DNA of 64,000 nt, from contig CM076962.1 in assembly GCA_039566865.1 (NCBI GenBank), positions 5,946,743 to 6,010,742 of the forward strand, given 5' to 3'. Source of the stretch: Aurelia coerulea. Lineage: Eukaryota > Cnidaria > Scyphozoa > Semaeostomeae > Ulmaridae. The position numbers and the translations under genes were made by a program. Below, one piece after another: positions 10,169 through 21,784 of this stretch. Each line of letters begins with the position of its first letter. Position 1 is the first letter of the stretch. Below the pieces are notes generated by a model. It was not told the origin of the DNA. It ran no database searches and saw only the letters and a list, made by a program, of their open reading frames with translations.

Positions 10169-10194
10169 CGTTTCTGACGATAGCGGTGCCCTGT
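10169..10194. repeat. Right arm of the 26-bp inverted repeat
   Basis: Exact reverse complement of bases 1-26, ending GGTGCCCTGT. See the left arm for interpretation. Confidence 0.8.
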
Positions 10195-11520
10195 CTGACG
10201 TTTTAAGCATATTGTAAGTTTTGGGGTTTTTGAGACCACACATTTCAAGACCACATTTCACATTTTCAAGACCACAAAGTGTGGACAAGACCACACTAAA
10301 ATAGTCACTGGCTGTCAAGTAGTGTCTTCTAGAACTAAAGGCTCTTTCTCACCCAAGTTTCGTTGCAGTTGTGATTGTTCAGTCATATTGGGCTTTAGAA
10401 TAGTGAATAGTAAATTGCACTTTCGTAGCTCAACAAACTTCCAAAAATAATGTATTTAGCTGCCCCAGAAGCTCTTTATAAATTACACATAACATAACCA
10501 TCTATCTTAGGCTGCCTAAGAAATTTTGCCTGTTAAAGTGAATTACTCTGCAAATACGAACCCGACCTGGACATGCAAGGCTGCCAAATCTAAGCCGATA
10601 TCTCATCTATACCATAAACTGAAAATAAACTTTTATGAATACACCCGGTTTTTTGGGACACCCGGTACATAATCACACCTACTTTCTTGAGTAAGTTGTA
10701 TTGTTATATCTCTTACAGTTGCAGAGAAAAGAGAACGGCCACAAATCGACCCCCCCCTCCAAAAAAATTTTCCGCAAATCGCCCATGCAAAATAAGATTT
10801 ACGCAAGAAGTTATACCCGATTGCCTTTACTAAAAGCAGGAACAAATGAATGCCGCGATATAGTACGGAAATTCGTGGAACTTAAAAGTCTTTATGTCTA
10901 AAAATCTCTCAACAATAGATTCCCACATTTGGTTCACGAAAAAGCAAATTAAATTCATCTCAAGGGCTATTGAGCACACTGTATACGAAATAAGGAGTGT
11001 CTCGCCCTTGTCGAATATGGGAGATGCAATTTTTTGAGGGGGGGGGGGGGGGGGGGTGGCGCTAGTTATTGTGAGAGCCAAATTACTAGAATATCAAGCT
11101 GAAAGTTGGAAGAAAACTAAAAGTGACACCAAAGTCATTAGTCACTACAATGCCCCTAATTTTTTGCAACAATCAGAGCTAACATTCTGTAACATATGCA
11201 ACGATGTTGGCTAAAATGAACACATACACACATTCCCATTGAAATAATTCTACACCAAATCTAAATAAAATAAAATAAAATAAAATAAAATAAAATGCTG
11301 GAAAACAACTTCAAATAAGAGGTCCTGTATCAAAATATCATATTTTTTTAATCTGAAAGGTTTTAATACGAATCTCTACAGGTTAAACGATCTAAAAATA
11401 CTTTCAACTTGTAGAACCTGTGCTGCAAGACCAGTCTTTACAATCCAGTGTTTACAAACTATTTACAATGCAAGAGTTGCCGAGTTTTAGTCTCGATTTT
11501 ACCATAGATATGATTTTACC
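10195..11520. other. Noncoding DNA with simple repeats
   Basis: No supported gene. It contains a cluster of AAGACCACA-type short repeats (10225-10310), a run of about 19 G (11038-11056) and an (AAAAT)n microsatellite (about 11262-11296). Confidence 0.5.
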
Positions 11521-11524
11521 TATA

Positions 11525-12078
11525 TAACCATGGGTAGTTGGACGCCGCAGTTGTGCTTGATTCCCACAGCTTTGTCCTTTTGCGGAGGAAAACATCATTA
11601 ACTACTATGGAGGAGCTAGCTGCTCATGATATAACGATGGGTAGTTAGACCATAGTCTTAGGCGTCGCAGTTGTGCTTGATTCCCATAGCTTTGTTCTTT
11701 TGCGGAGGAAAACATTATTAACTACTATGGAGGAGCTAGCTGCTCATGATATAACGATGGGTAGTTAGACCATAGTCTTAGGCGTCGCAGTTGTGCTTGA
11801 TTCCCATAGCTTTGTTCTTTTGCGGAGGAAAACATTATTAACTACTATGGAGGAGCTAGCTGCTCATGATATAATGATGGGTAGTTAGACCATAGTCTTA
11901 GACGTCGCAGTTGTGCTTGATTCCCACAGTTTTGTTCTTTTGCGGAGAAAAACATTATTAACTACTATGGAGGAGCTAGCTGCTCATGATATAATGATGG
12001 GTAGTTAGACCATAGTCTTAGACGTCGCAGTTGTGCTTGATTCCCATAGCTTTGTTCTTTTGCGGAGGAAAACATCAT
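11525..12078. repeat. 120-bp tandem repeat, about 4.6 copies
   Basis: The unit includes ACCATAGTCTTAGGCGTCG, TTTTGCGGAGGAAAACAT and GAGGAGCTAGCTGCTCATG. Bases 60 positions apart in the listing realign every two lines, giving a period of exactly 120 bp. Inner copies differ by only a few bases. The first copy lacks the ACCATAGTCTTAG stretch. No coding function is apparent. Confidence 0.9.
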
Positions 12079-12394
12079 ATAAATTATTCCTCTGCAGCTA
12101 CATAATAGTTGGAGCGCTTCTCCATAGAAGCACACCAGCAGTGTCTAGCTACCCATGATATAAATACTAATCTACAGATCACAACTGCCGTAAACATGTA
12201 ACATTTAACATGTCATTGGTAAGAGGGAAGGAAGACACATTGCAAGGAAACCTATGGGCCCACACGTTCTGAATACCTTACTGCACCAAATTAGCACTGT
12301 GCACTAACTAATCTCAATAGAAAAATTTCCCGTCATTTAAAACCACGTCAACTTGCATTAAGTGCTGCCCTTTGTCCAATGTTTCTTGTCTCCA

Positions 12395-13765
12395 CTCCTC
12401 TGTGAATTTCCAGAGGGCTATGGTACACAGCATGCACTTCTACGTTTAGTTGAAACCTGCAAAAAGTCGTTGGACAGCGGAGGCGTCGCAGGGGCCGGCC
12501 TGACGGACCTTTCGAAAGCCTTAGATTGTCTAAATCACGAATTATTGATTGCAAAATTGAATGCATACGGTTTCAGTAGATCTGCATTGCAGTTCATCCA
12601 TAGCTATCTCGTCGACAGGAAACAAAGGGTAAAGGTCAATGGTTCATTCAGCACGTGGACAAAGACCACCCTAGGTGTACCGCAAGGTTCTGTCCTAGGC
12701 CCCCTTTTGTTCAACATATACCTGAATGACTTGTTCCTGTTCCTAGAGGAGACCGAAATATGTAACTATGCGGACGATACAACGATTTATGCGTATGGTC
12801 CAAAAATCGATAATGTAATTGCGCATTTAGAAAATGATGCCCTTAAGTTAACTGAGTGGTTTCCGAACAATCTCATGAAGCTAAATGAGGATAAATGCCA
12901 TTTAATGATTTTGGTGCAAAAGACAATGAAGTATCCATCAAAATAGGAGGCGCTTGTTTGAAAGAATCTACAGAGGAGAATCTTCTTGGCATAAAATTTG
13001 ATCGATCTCTTTCCTTCAAACAACATGTCAAATCTCTATGTAAGAAAGCCAGCCAACAACTTCATGCTCTTAACCGAATATCCTGTTACATGGACACAGA
13101 AAAACTGCTACAACTAATGCGTGCTTTCATATTATCCCATTTTAGCTATTGTCCACTTGTTTGGATGTTCTGCGATCAAAGAATAAATCACGTTCACGAA
13201 AGGGCTTTGCGCATTGCACAGAAATATTACGAACATGATTTTGGTTTTCTCCTGGAGCAAACAAATTCAGTGCCCATCCATATAAGAAACCTACAGTTGC
13301 TTATGACTGAGATTTTTAAAACAAAATTAGATCTAAGTCCAACTTTTATGAAGGATATTTTCATGCAGCGGAACACTGGCTACGACTTGAGGCATGGGAC
13401 CGACGCGCTGCTTCGAAAAGTACGCACTACGTCCTTTGGAATCAAGTCTGTAGCTTTCCTTGGAAATAGAATGTAGCAGCTGCTACCACACGAGAGAAAA
13501 GACTCCAGCACCCTTCAAATTTTCAAAAAGCAAATAAGGTGCTGGAATGGTGATAAATGCAACTGTAGGCTTTGCAAAATATATTCAACAGGTTGGGTTC
13601 ATAACAGGATAGTTAGTGAAATTATTGTAATTATGCATTTACATATTATTTTTAGATCAGATTGTAAATTTTGTAAATAAGTAGGCCTTAATTGGCTGTA
13701 ATTTTAGCTATGGTTTTGTTTCAGCTTACTTTGTAAATAAATTAATGATGATGATGATGATGATT
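12395..13765 (+). mobile_element. CR1-like non-LTR element, 5'-truncated and broken
   Basis: It begins inside the reverse transcriptase. The frame at 12410-12946 has LTDLSKALDC, GVPQGSVLGPLLFN and the catalytic YADD. After a frameshift near 12900, the thumb region continues in a second frame to 13476, where a tryptophan codon has become TAG. Homology runs on to the Cys cluster CNCRLC at about 13560. A 3' UTR ends in (GAT)n at 13745-13763. The family is related to, but distinct from, the intact copy at 2.1-7.6 kb. Confidence 0.85.
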
Positions 13766-15533
13766 AAGTATAGCACAATGGAGGAACAACCTTCACCATT
13801 CGCATTAATTCGTGATTGCTTAAATTTCTACTGCGTTGAAAGAATACCCATGCTAATTTGGTTGAACCCTTTTTGGACTGGGTTGAAATTTTGATATTTT
13901 CGAATAGGGCGGGGGGGGAGGGAAACCCCTCTTTTTCTTCAAAACTACAAGAGATATAGCAATGAAACTAACGCCAATTGCTCTTTGGATAATTAGCTTT
14001 ACAAAAACAACAATATAGGTTTAATTAGTCACGTGGGCTGTTGCTAGGCAAGGAACCAAAAACAATGGAAAAATGGTCAAAATTGAGCTATCGGCTCAAA
14101 CAGCAAAATTCGTTTAGATTAACATGAGATAGCAGGCAGAATTGTAGCCAGAAGTAGCAAATAAGAGTAGAAAAAGATATTTACATAAAAAATGTCAATT
14201 TAACTTGTAACTTTTGCTAATTAAGAGCAATTAGCAATTGAATAGGCTAACTGAGATGCCTATTGTGAATTATTTTCTATTTTTAGACTTCTAACTAGTG
14301 AAAATTGTTAGTAATAAGGCACCTGACACTGGTTTCTGAAAGTTTTGAGATATATTGCCCTAATTCATTCATTCTATGACGTCATAAAGATAAATGACGT
14401 CATGGATATCAAAAGTTGCTGATGCCAGGAAATATAAACAAACTATATATCAAAGGAAAGTACTCTTCAAGACCAATAGAATGGAGCATATAGCTTTATC
14501 ATTAGCGCTATTTGCAAGAATTTAGCGAGGATTTTAAAATTTTCTTTGTGATCCGTCCCCAAATAAGGGAATCTGGAAGTCACGTGGTACAACAATGGAC
14601 CATGAACATTTTAAAATCTGATGGCCAATTAAATTTTAGTAAAACTCAAGGAGTTGCAGCACCGTATCTACAACAGCGGTGGAGATATTTTAGAAAGTTT
14701 GGTGGGGAGTGAAAAACGCTTGCCGATCCAACTGGGTTAATAAGGTAGATACTACAACTTCGCGCGTATTAATTGAATAAAAAGCGCACTTCTCCTAGCC
14801 GCACTCAAACTTTAACATGTCATAGCTCCTCGATAACATGACCATGCTGATGAAATGAAATGCATGCATCACATTTATCAGAGCAGTATTTGCTTCGATC
14901 TTGAAATAAGACATACTACCTCAGTTCATTAGATTAAAGAGTAAGAACGTTCATCTTACATTCTTTGTGCCAGTTGCAACGTAGCTCTTCAAATATATGT
15001 GTAGGTTTTCTAAAAAATATTTGATTCCAAGAATTTATGACGGCTATTTTAAGCCGAAAGTGAGACGTTTGATGCAGTGTTTGCCAAAGAAATCGAGGCA
15101 ACAATGCAACAGACACATTCTGATTCTATGTGAGATAAAGCCTCGCGCGGAAGGAGTCTGATTGTTCTATCATTAGCCTATTGAATTTGATGATTTTTAG
15201 ACGTTTGTGGATATTTTTTAGCAAGAGGACCAATAACGTGCGCAGGAGTCTTCTTTGTCCTACTTATAGATTACCTCAATTTAGCTCCACTTCGCTCCAC
15301 TTTGATACCACAGTGTATAATATAAACTAGAGGTGACACGAAGAGCTTGATATTTTTACTACTTGTGAAATTTTACAGAAAATTTGCAGCTATAAACATA
15401 GGTTGGCAGAAAGGTTAGCACAATTTTTCCCACCTCTGCCATGGCTCTCTTGCAATCATAAACAAAGATATGTGTGATGATCTGTACGAAATCAATTCAA
15501 AACCACGAAAGTATCTGGGAACCTCTAATCTTA
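13766..15533. other. Intergenic DNA and probable TNK2 3' region
   Basis: I see no ORF with recognisable homology. Two perfect TGACGTCA octamers lie at 14377 and 14395 (18 bp apart), the same arrangement as at 61767 and 61785. The part next to 15533 is expected to hold the TNK2 3' UTR, but I cannot place a confident polyadenylation signal on the minus strand. Confidence 0.45.
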
Positions 15534-17632
15534 TCAGCCTTGCTCCAAGATGAAATTAATTGCACGATCAACTTTCCACTGACAGTGATCTAATGTTTTT
15601 CTGCAATAGTCCTCAGATTTCTGAGTAACGTCTACAACGCGTCTTACTTTCAGTTCACGCAAGGCTTGCTCAGTGTCCCCATCTACGGATGACAGGATGA
15701 TTTCGGCTTCACTAGAAGTGAAGCCAATAGCCTCACTCTCTTCAAGAAAACCGGGCATTCTTAACACTCTCAGTACACGATCAATGGCCCACTGATTATC
15801 ACGCAACAACTTTGCTGCCTCTTCGATGGATAGTTCGAGGTGTATAGCCATAAGATAGTGTATCTTTATTGCATACGATGCCTCTAATACATTCCAGTCA
15901 TATGTTTTTAGCATTTCAGCGCATGTTGACTGGGGGCATAAACCTAATTTGACAAGCTGTTTGACTTTGAGAAACTTCACTGTGTCGTCTACACTCCAAC
16001 GTGAAACTTCTAAAGCAGATGAAATATCCGCCTCAGAGGCACTGGGGATTATCTGTGAAACATTTTTGACCAATTCTCGAAGATTTTCAATTGGCAAAGC
16101 TGAGTCAATGCTTCCACGGTCTTTCTTACTTTTCTTTTTTCTCATCAGCCCAAATAGAGTTGATTTCTTTCTGGTGCCAGTATCTTTCGCTTCGTTTTCC
16201 AGCTTCCTATACGAGACGCTATCTGAACTTGAATCTAACTTCAGGTCATCTTCAGACTCGATGTCGAAAGAACCGTCACTATAGCCTATCAATCCTGGCT
16301 GATAACTTGATTTTGAGCGGGGCCTGTCTTCTGTAACGAGTGGTGTCGCCATTTCCAGCTTCACCTGATCCAAGTTGAGACTTTCCAGCGACTGAGTTTT
16401 CCGAAGTCTTTGAATACGCTCGATGGATCCTTGTTTTTTGTGATGAATATTAAGAATAGAAATTGGCATCACGTCACTTTCGTGTGTCATTTCACGGCGA
16501 GAATTTTCACTCGAGTTTCCAGCGGATCGCCCAGGCAATGGAGACGCAGACCATAAGATGTCATAATGCGATTCGACAGATTCCTGATCTGCAGGTATCC
16601 ATGCAGAAGGGTCGAGATCGAAAACTCCGCTGTTCACATAAAATGGTTCAGCCGATGCAGCTCCTTCAGCACTGGTCAATAACTCATTTGCGCCTCCCTC
16701 CAGTTGAAGTTCTTTAAAAAGCCTTGGTGGCTTTTGAGGTCGGCTTTGCTTACGTTTTCCACCTTCATCATGTTCATGTTTTGTGTTTGCACTATGGTCT
16801 ACAACAGTAAGGCTGGTATTCCCTGTAAGCCTTGTTGCCCTTTCGTCAGAGGAATAAGCTTTTATTGAATTCGGAAAAGAAGGAATAGCTGAGTTGGAAG
16901 TTTCTGTCTTTTCAGATGATATCAAACTAGCAAATGTTTCTTTTTGTAGCTCCCTGTCATTATATGCACCTTTTTCTCCAAGACTCAGTTTCTGCGATAA
17001 CACGTTATGTTTGTTGTCAACAATAATTTCAGATCGTGGACGAGGTTTGGTACACTTGTTTGAATTGCTTGATGGACTTGCGCAGTTAAGGCCTACCGAA
17101 GGAGCCTTTTCAGAAGATCGCTTCCTTACGGAACCCTGCAGCACTTGAGGATTTCTTACTGCATGTGATAATCCATTGGAAAGACCACCAGCATCTGAAG
17201 GGCGTTCATGATTCTGCATGCGTACCCTCTCCTTATCTAGTCTAGGCAAGGGAACTGGCCTCCTATCGAGAGCTAGCTTTTGAACAGTGGCAGGATTAAG
17301 TTCAACAGAATACCGTTTCTGGCTGGGCACTTGAGAAACTTCTGAATTCTCTAGCGATTGTGATAATCTACTGGCTTCGCTGCCAACGTCAGGAGACCGA
17401 TCATGTTTCTTGGCAGGTGTCGTGTCCTTGCCAGGTCTTGGCGGAGGAACTGGCCTTGCATCAATATCTACCCTAGTATGAGATGAATTAACTTTATCTT
17501 CTTTAGCAACAGCCGGATCCAGCGTAATTTCATCAGATTTCATGCTTACGTATGTTGAATGATACCGCATTAATGTGCCAAAAGCAAGTTTATCTGGTAT
17601 TGGAAGATTTGTGGGTCTTTCCTGTTTATTTC
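15534..17632 (-). CDS. TNK2/ACK1-like kinase, terminal exon (proline-rich region and UBA-like repeats)
   Basis: The acceptor ttttacag ends at 17633; the exon joins the upstream exon in phase 1 and runs 698 codons to TGA 15534-15536. Its first half carries SH3-ligand sequences (ARPVPPPRPG, RRPVPLPRLD, RPQKPPRLF). A basic stretch (MRKKKSKKDRG) follows near 16130. The last 170 residues hold helical UBA-like repeats; the block FLKVKQLVKLGL then TYDWNVLEASYA closely follows the signature of the ACK1/TNK UBA domain, which binds ubiquitin. Vertebrate ACK1 has a shorter UBA region; here two or three extra units follow (SIEEAAKLLRDNQW, and DYCRKTLDHCQWKVDRAINF). The exon is far more GC-balanced than the surrounding introns. 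Confidence 0.9.
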
Positions 17633-17811
17633 CTGTAAAAAAGGGCAAAATAGTCCAGTCAATATATGCGTCATTTCACCGCCTGACATCAAGCTAATTG
17701 CAAAAGAATTTGTTTTTGACAATTAGATAGAGGATGACTATGTGAATAACATATCAACAAACGTAAATCGATAAACTGTGAGGAACCCCCATTTTTTCAC
17801 CCAAATTTCGC

Positions 17812-18481
17812 TTACTCAGGGAGTCCCCTTTCATCACAAGGGGATACCCCGTTACCTTTGTAAATAGCTGAAACAGCGGAGAAGCTCGAATTTCTTTCTG
17901 AAAATGTTTTTTTTATATTCTCATAAAATTTACAATAACAAACAATTACAACATTACAAAACAACGGCAAAGGGAGCATGGAAATACATAACAACCCCAA
18001 AACCTACACTTAACATATCGACAAATATTACAAAACTACGAAAATGACTACAGTGGTGTCGCCCATTATGTTCATATTGTCACAAATTTGAATTGTCCTC
18101 AAAAAGTATAATCAGAAAGCATATCCGGGCATAACAGACGACGCCACACTAAACATAAAGGAGGAAAGGTTTACACGAGAGAGTTAAAGCATAAGCATCA
18201 GATCCCCAAAAAGACCACACGAAATTGCGCAATCGCCCCAAAGACCCAACGCCCATGCTGGTTTTAGCAATTTATTGGAAGCGTTCTGAGGCCTTAATAT
18301 ATTTCAATGTCGCCTCAAGAATTTTTGTATTTGCATCAAAAGGTACTTGTCCGTGGCCATAAAGGAGTATTTGCAATAGTTCTTGATTTGAAAAGTTTGA
18401 TAGGCCGTGAGGCCGCAATATTCTGAAAATGTCAAAGTGTAAATGTTCGACAAAAGAAATCTTAAACATGCGATGATTCAA
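17812..18481 (-). pseudogene. Non-LTR retroelement, C-terminal end and 3' UTR
   Basis: The minus-strand frame 18481-18272 encodes the extreme C-terminus of a non-LTR polymerase (NQELLQILLYGH, ILEATLKYI). It resembles the end of the larger copy at 59.1 kb (LTQLLLYGD, VLELTVRFI). About 350-450 bp of AT-rich sequence downstream on that strand is a plausible 3' UTR. All upstream domains are missing. It lies in the last TNK2 intron, in the same orientation as the gene. The rest of the intron from 17633 to 17811 shows nothing recognisable. Confidence 0.6.
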
Positions 18482-18492
18482 TTACTAAGATA

Positions 18493-18944
18493 CAGTAAGA
18501 ACCCGCAAAATAGAAACCAGTTTTTTCAAAACAGCCTGTTTAGTTTCTTACTAAAAGGTCATTAACCTTGAAACAGGCTGAACGGTTTCTTATCAGATGG
18601 CTAAGAAACCTGCACTGATTTCAGTTTAATCTTTCATGAAAACCTAGAGCAAACATTAGCTGACAGTATGTTCTTGTTACCTAGCATTTTCTCCAAATTT
18701 ACTCAACGATAGCATACATGCCAAATTTATCATTATAGATAGATATGCCTTTGCATGAAATATCTAAACATTTTGGGCACCTGAGTTTCACGAAGATTTT
18801 CAAATATGAATTTATTTGGGGTCCTTCTATAAGAAACCTTTCTAAAATTTAGGCTGAGAATTTTCTTATATGAGGGCACCATTTCTCAAAAAAATCAGCC
18901 TGAGGATTCTTATAAAGTGGTTTCTATTTTGCGGGTTCTTACTG
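18493..18944. mobile_element. MITE with 27-bp TIRs and TA target duplication (Tc1/mariner-like)
   Basis: The ends are exact inverted repeats beginning CAGTAAGAACCCGC and ending GCGGGTTCTTACTG, flanked on both sides by TA. The length is 452 bp and there is no ORF. A related copy lies at 52544-52951. Confidence 0.85.
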
Positions 18945-18946
18945 TA

Positions 18947-19218
18947 CTTGTTTTAACCCTATCTGGAATGCGGGGTCAAACACTTTATAACTTCAAACTA
19001 AGATAATTCCGGAAAGACGTAAGAAAAATGGGTGCAATTTTCAGTGCATCCATAAATAAAAAATGAATGAATAAATAAATATGGAGAAAACTTAATTTTT
19101 GGTTTTTCTTTCATATGACATCATTTATCTAATGAATTTAGGTAATAAATAAAAGTTCAAAAATTTCATACTTTTTTCAAAAAATCAAGTTTTTTAGAGA
19201 TTTTAATATTTTATCTGT
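18947..19218. other. Noncoding AT-rich intron DNA
   Basis: Nothing recognised apart from short GAATAAATAAAT runs near 19070. Confidence 0.4.
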
Positions 19219-19466
19219 CAATAGACCTTTTAGCTATTCTACAAAAGAGCCTGGATCGAGCGTTATTTTTATACACGAGGTTCGATAGAGTGGCGTTAGA
19301 GCTTCTATCAATATTGTGCATATTCGAAAATTCTACAAAGTGCACTTTGTAGAATTTTCGAATTTGCACAATAGTGATAGAAGCTCTTAACACCATTCTA
19401 TCGAGCCTCGCGTATAAAAATAACGCTCGATCCAGGCTCTTTTGTAGAATAGCTAAAAGGTCTATT
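19219..19466. repeat. 248-bp near-perfect palindrome (foldback element)
   Basis: The sequence is symmetric about GTGCAC at 19340-19345. The outer ends read CAATAGACCTTTTAGC and GCTAAAAGGTCTATTG. The arms differ at only a few positions (for example TACACGAGGTTC against the reverse complement of GAGCCTCGCGTA), and there is virtually no loop. It is a foldback MITE or a recent inverted duplication; no ORF is expected. Confidence 0.9.
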
Positions 19467-19527
19467 GAAGTTAAAAGACGCATAGAATTTCTCTTGAGCG
19501 AGTTTTACAGTCAAATCTGTATGAGTA

Positions 19528-19676
19528 TAGCCTGCGCACAGACTTTACTATTTTGCGGAGGAGGAAAGGAACAGGGAGACTTTACTATTTTGCGGAGGAG
19601 GAAAGGAACAGGCTGTTACGTTACAGAGCCTGCTCTTTTCTTCCTCCGCAAAATATTTAAGTCTGTGCGCAGGCAA
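19528..19676. mobile_element. hAT-like MITE with 8-bp target duplication
   Basis: The termini TAGCCTGCGCACAGACTT and the reverse complement of AAGTCTGTGCGCAGGCAA are flanked by TATGAGTA at 19520-19527 and 19677-19684. The 149-bp interior contains a direct duplication of about 38 bp (GACTTTACTATTTTGCGGAG). Eight-base duplications and TAGCCTGCG-type ends fit the hAT superfamily. Confidence 0.85.
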
Positions 19677-19684
19677 TATGAGTA

Positions 19685-20229
19685 CTGTTTTGGACTAAAA
19701 CGAAGAAAATTGATGATGCCATCGAAAATACAACAATTGGAGTAAAATAAATTAGATATTCTGAAGTACCACATCAAATCACATCAGATCGTCAAGTTTA
19801 ATCTTTCTAGCCCTTGGCAATTCGGAGTTATGAGGATTTGCCCCCCGGCCAGAGGATGCGCAGAAAAGTCTGGTCCAGATAGCTTTGCAAACATTTGTAG
19901 CCATAGCTCGATAAATGATGCTCAAATATCCTCGAAACAGAAGAGTTGAAAATCGTTGAAAGAATAGGTTAAAGACAGTGCAGGTACGCCACGCACACAC
20001 TTTTCATCATATTCTATCAATTTTTGATCTAGTGGGAAATTTAAAGAGATGATACGGAAATCCCACCACAAGCAAAATCCAATAAAAGATGAAATAGTTT
20101 GCAGCCAATTTTCAAAACAATATAACAATTTGTATTCAATGCTGTGAGTCCAACTGACTTGTGTTGCAATGGTAGGTATGTCAATTTAGGGATTTGTCGA
20201 AAATTTTAGGATACATTCATGTCAACTTG
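19685..20229. other. Noncoding intron DNA
   Basis: I see no gene or repeat with recognisable termini. Confidence 0.4.
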
Positions 20230-20691
20230 GGGGTATCTGTGTCGGGGCTCCTAAGAACTCGTTACAGCTCCGTTAAGGCTAATGCTTGAAATATTCAAAA
20301 CAAAAATCAATCTAAATCCAACATTTATGAAAAACATTTTTACTGAGAGAAATATTCACTACAGTTTGAGAAGTGAGAATCATTTGCAGTTGCCGAATAT
20401 AAAGACAACAACATACGGAATAGAAAATATTCAGTACAGAGGTCACCTTTTGTGGTCCTCGTTGCCAAAAGAAATTAAAGATTCCAACACATTATTTGAA
20501 TTCAAGCGAAAAATAAAATTATGGCATGGAAATACTTGCATCTGCAGATTGTGCAAAGTTTTCATTAAAGATTTAGGGTTTTTGTAGGTTTTAAAGTAGA
20601 AAATTGTAAATTAAGTTTTAACTTATTTGTTGGCGTTAATTAGCTTATTAGCTATATATATATATTTTTTCTTGCCAACGTAAAAGAAATT

Positions 20692-20726
<35 letters not shown>

Positions 20727-20773
20727 GGGGTATCTGTGTCGTGGCTCCTAAGAACTCGTTACAGCTCCGTTAA
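20230..20773 (+). mobile_element. CR1-like 3' fragment flanked by a 47-bp direct repeat
   Basis: Between the repeats, 20278-20587 encodes the C-terminus of a CR1-like polymerase (LEIFKTKINLNPTFMK, HLLWSSLPKEIKDSN, Cys cluster CICRLC). A 3' UTR and an (AAT)n tail to 20726 follow. The flanks 20230-20276 and 20727-20773 are the same 47 bases with one mismatch (GGGGTATCTGTGTC to CTCCGTTAA). This reads as a 5'-truncated insertion with an unusually long target-site duplication. Confidence 0.85.
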
Positions 20774-21784
20774 CTTTCAGATATCAACTAAGAAAGAATT
20801 AGGGAGTCAGCAAAGATAAATGTTGTAACATTTATAAGGACAAGGAAAGGAAACGATTGCAATCAGAGATGGATCTACTGGAGAATGAAGGGGTGGCCTC
20901 TGCCCGAGTTTTCAAAAGATCGTCAACAAGAAGAGAACTAAAATGTAAGATTATTGCATGATCCTTCCTGACCCCTTCCCTTACGGGCCTAACCCACTCT
21001 TGATTGCGATTCTCTAATGTACTAATGTATTTTCAATAAAAATTTCTACAATTGCATAATTAACGCTTGCTTGAAAAAGGAGCAAAAGCGCTTTGAGTCC
21101 CTTGATTAAGAAGAGTTTTGCATTGAAGCCAAGCATCTCTGCATCATCTGGACAACAGGCTCATTGTAATTTGCGTAAGTATGCGTATGGTAAGTTACGT
21201 TACGTCGGATTGCAGCGTGATGAGAGGTAAAAATAACACAGATAACTGAGCTAAGTCAATAGGAAAAGGGCTCATCTGTCAAAAACGGGCGAAAGGGGTC
21301 TAATTTAGATTTTGGTCTGGTTTCTCCGAAATCTGATAGGTCCAATTCTGAAAAGAAGCTTTAATTTGACAGGCAGTCCGTGTTTTGTGCCTATGGATAA
21401 CATTTGAATGGCTTTTGCCGTGCCCATCTGCTATATTCTCTTTTGGATGATGACATCTTCCTCTTACGCATCATCTTACGCATAAAACCTCCCCTGGCTT
21501 TTTCTGCACTTAAAATTGATGATGGTGCACATAGCCTTACAATACAGGCCTTTGCGCATCTAAAAGGATTCGAGACTTCTTCAGAATTTTCTAAAAAGAA
21601 TTTTTAAGCCATATGAAAGAGTATGCTTTGAAATTTTTTAATTTAGATCACTCAGTATAGCTCAGTATCACGCATTATCGCATCATCTTACGCATGAAAG
21701 TAATCTCACGCACCATCTTACGCATAGAAGCAATCTTACGCACCATCTTACACAGTTTGCTGTAAAATGCGTAACTTCTGCTTG
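20774..21784. other. Noncoding intron DNA with CTTACGCA repeats
   Basis: No gene. Short repeats of the form ATCTTACGCA occur at about 21455-21485 and 21660-21760 next to the following retroelement. Confidence 0.45.

Noticed and set aside
16463..17148. Plus-strand ORFs opposite the last TNK2 exon
   Set aside because: They are antisense shadows of the long minus-strand exon, with no recognisable motifs.
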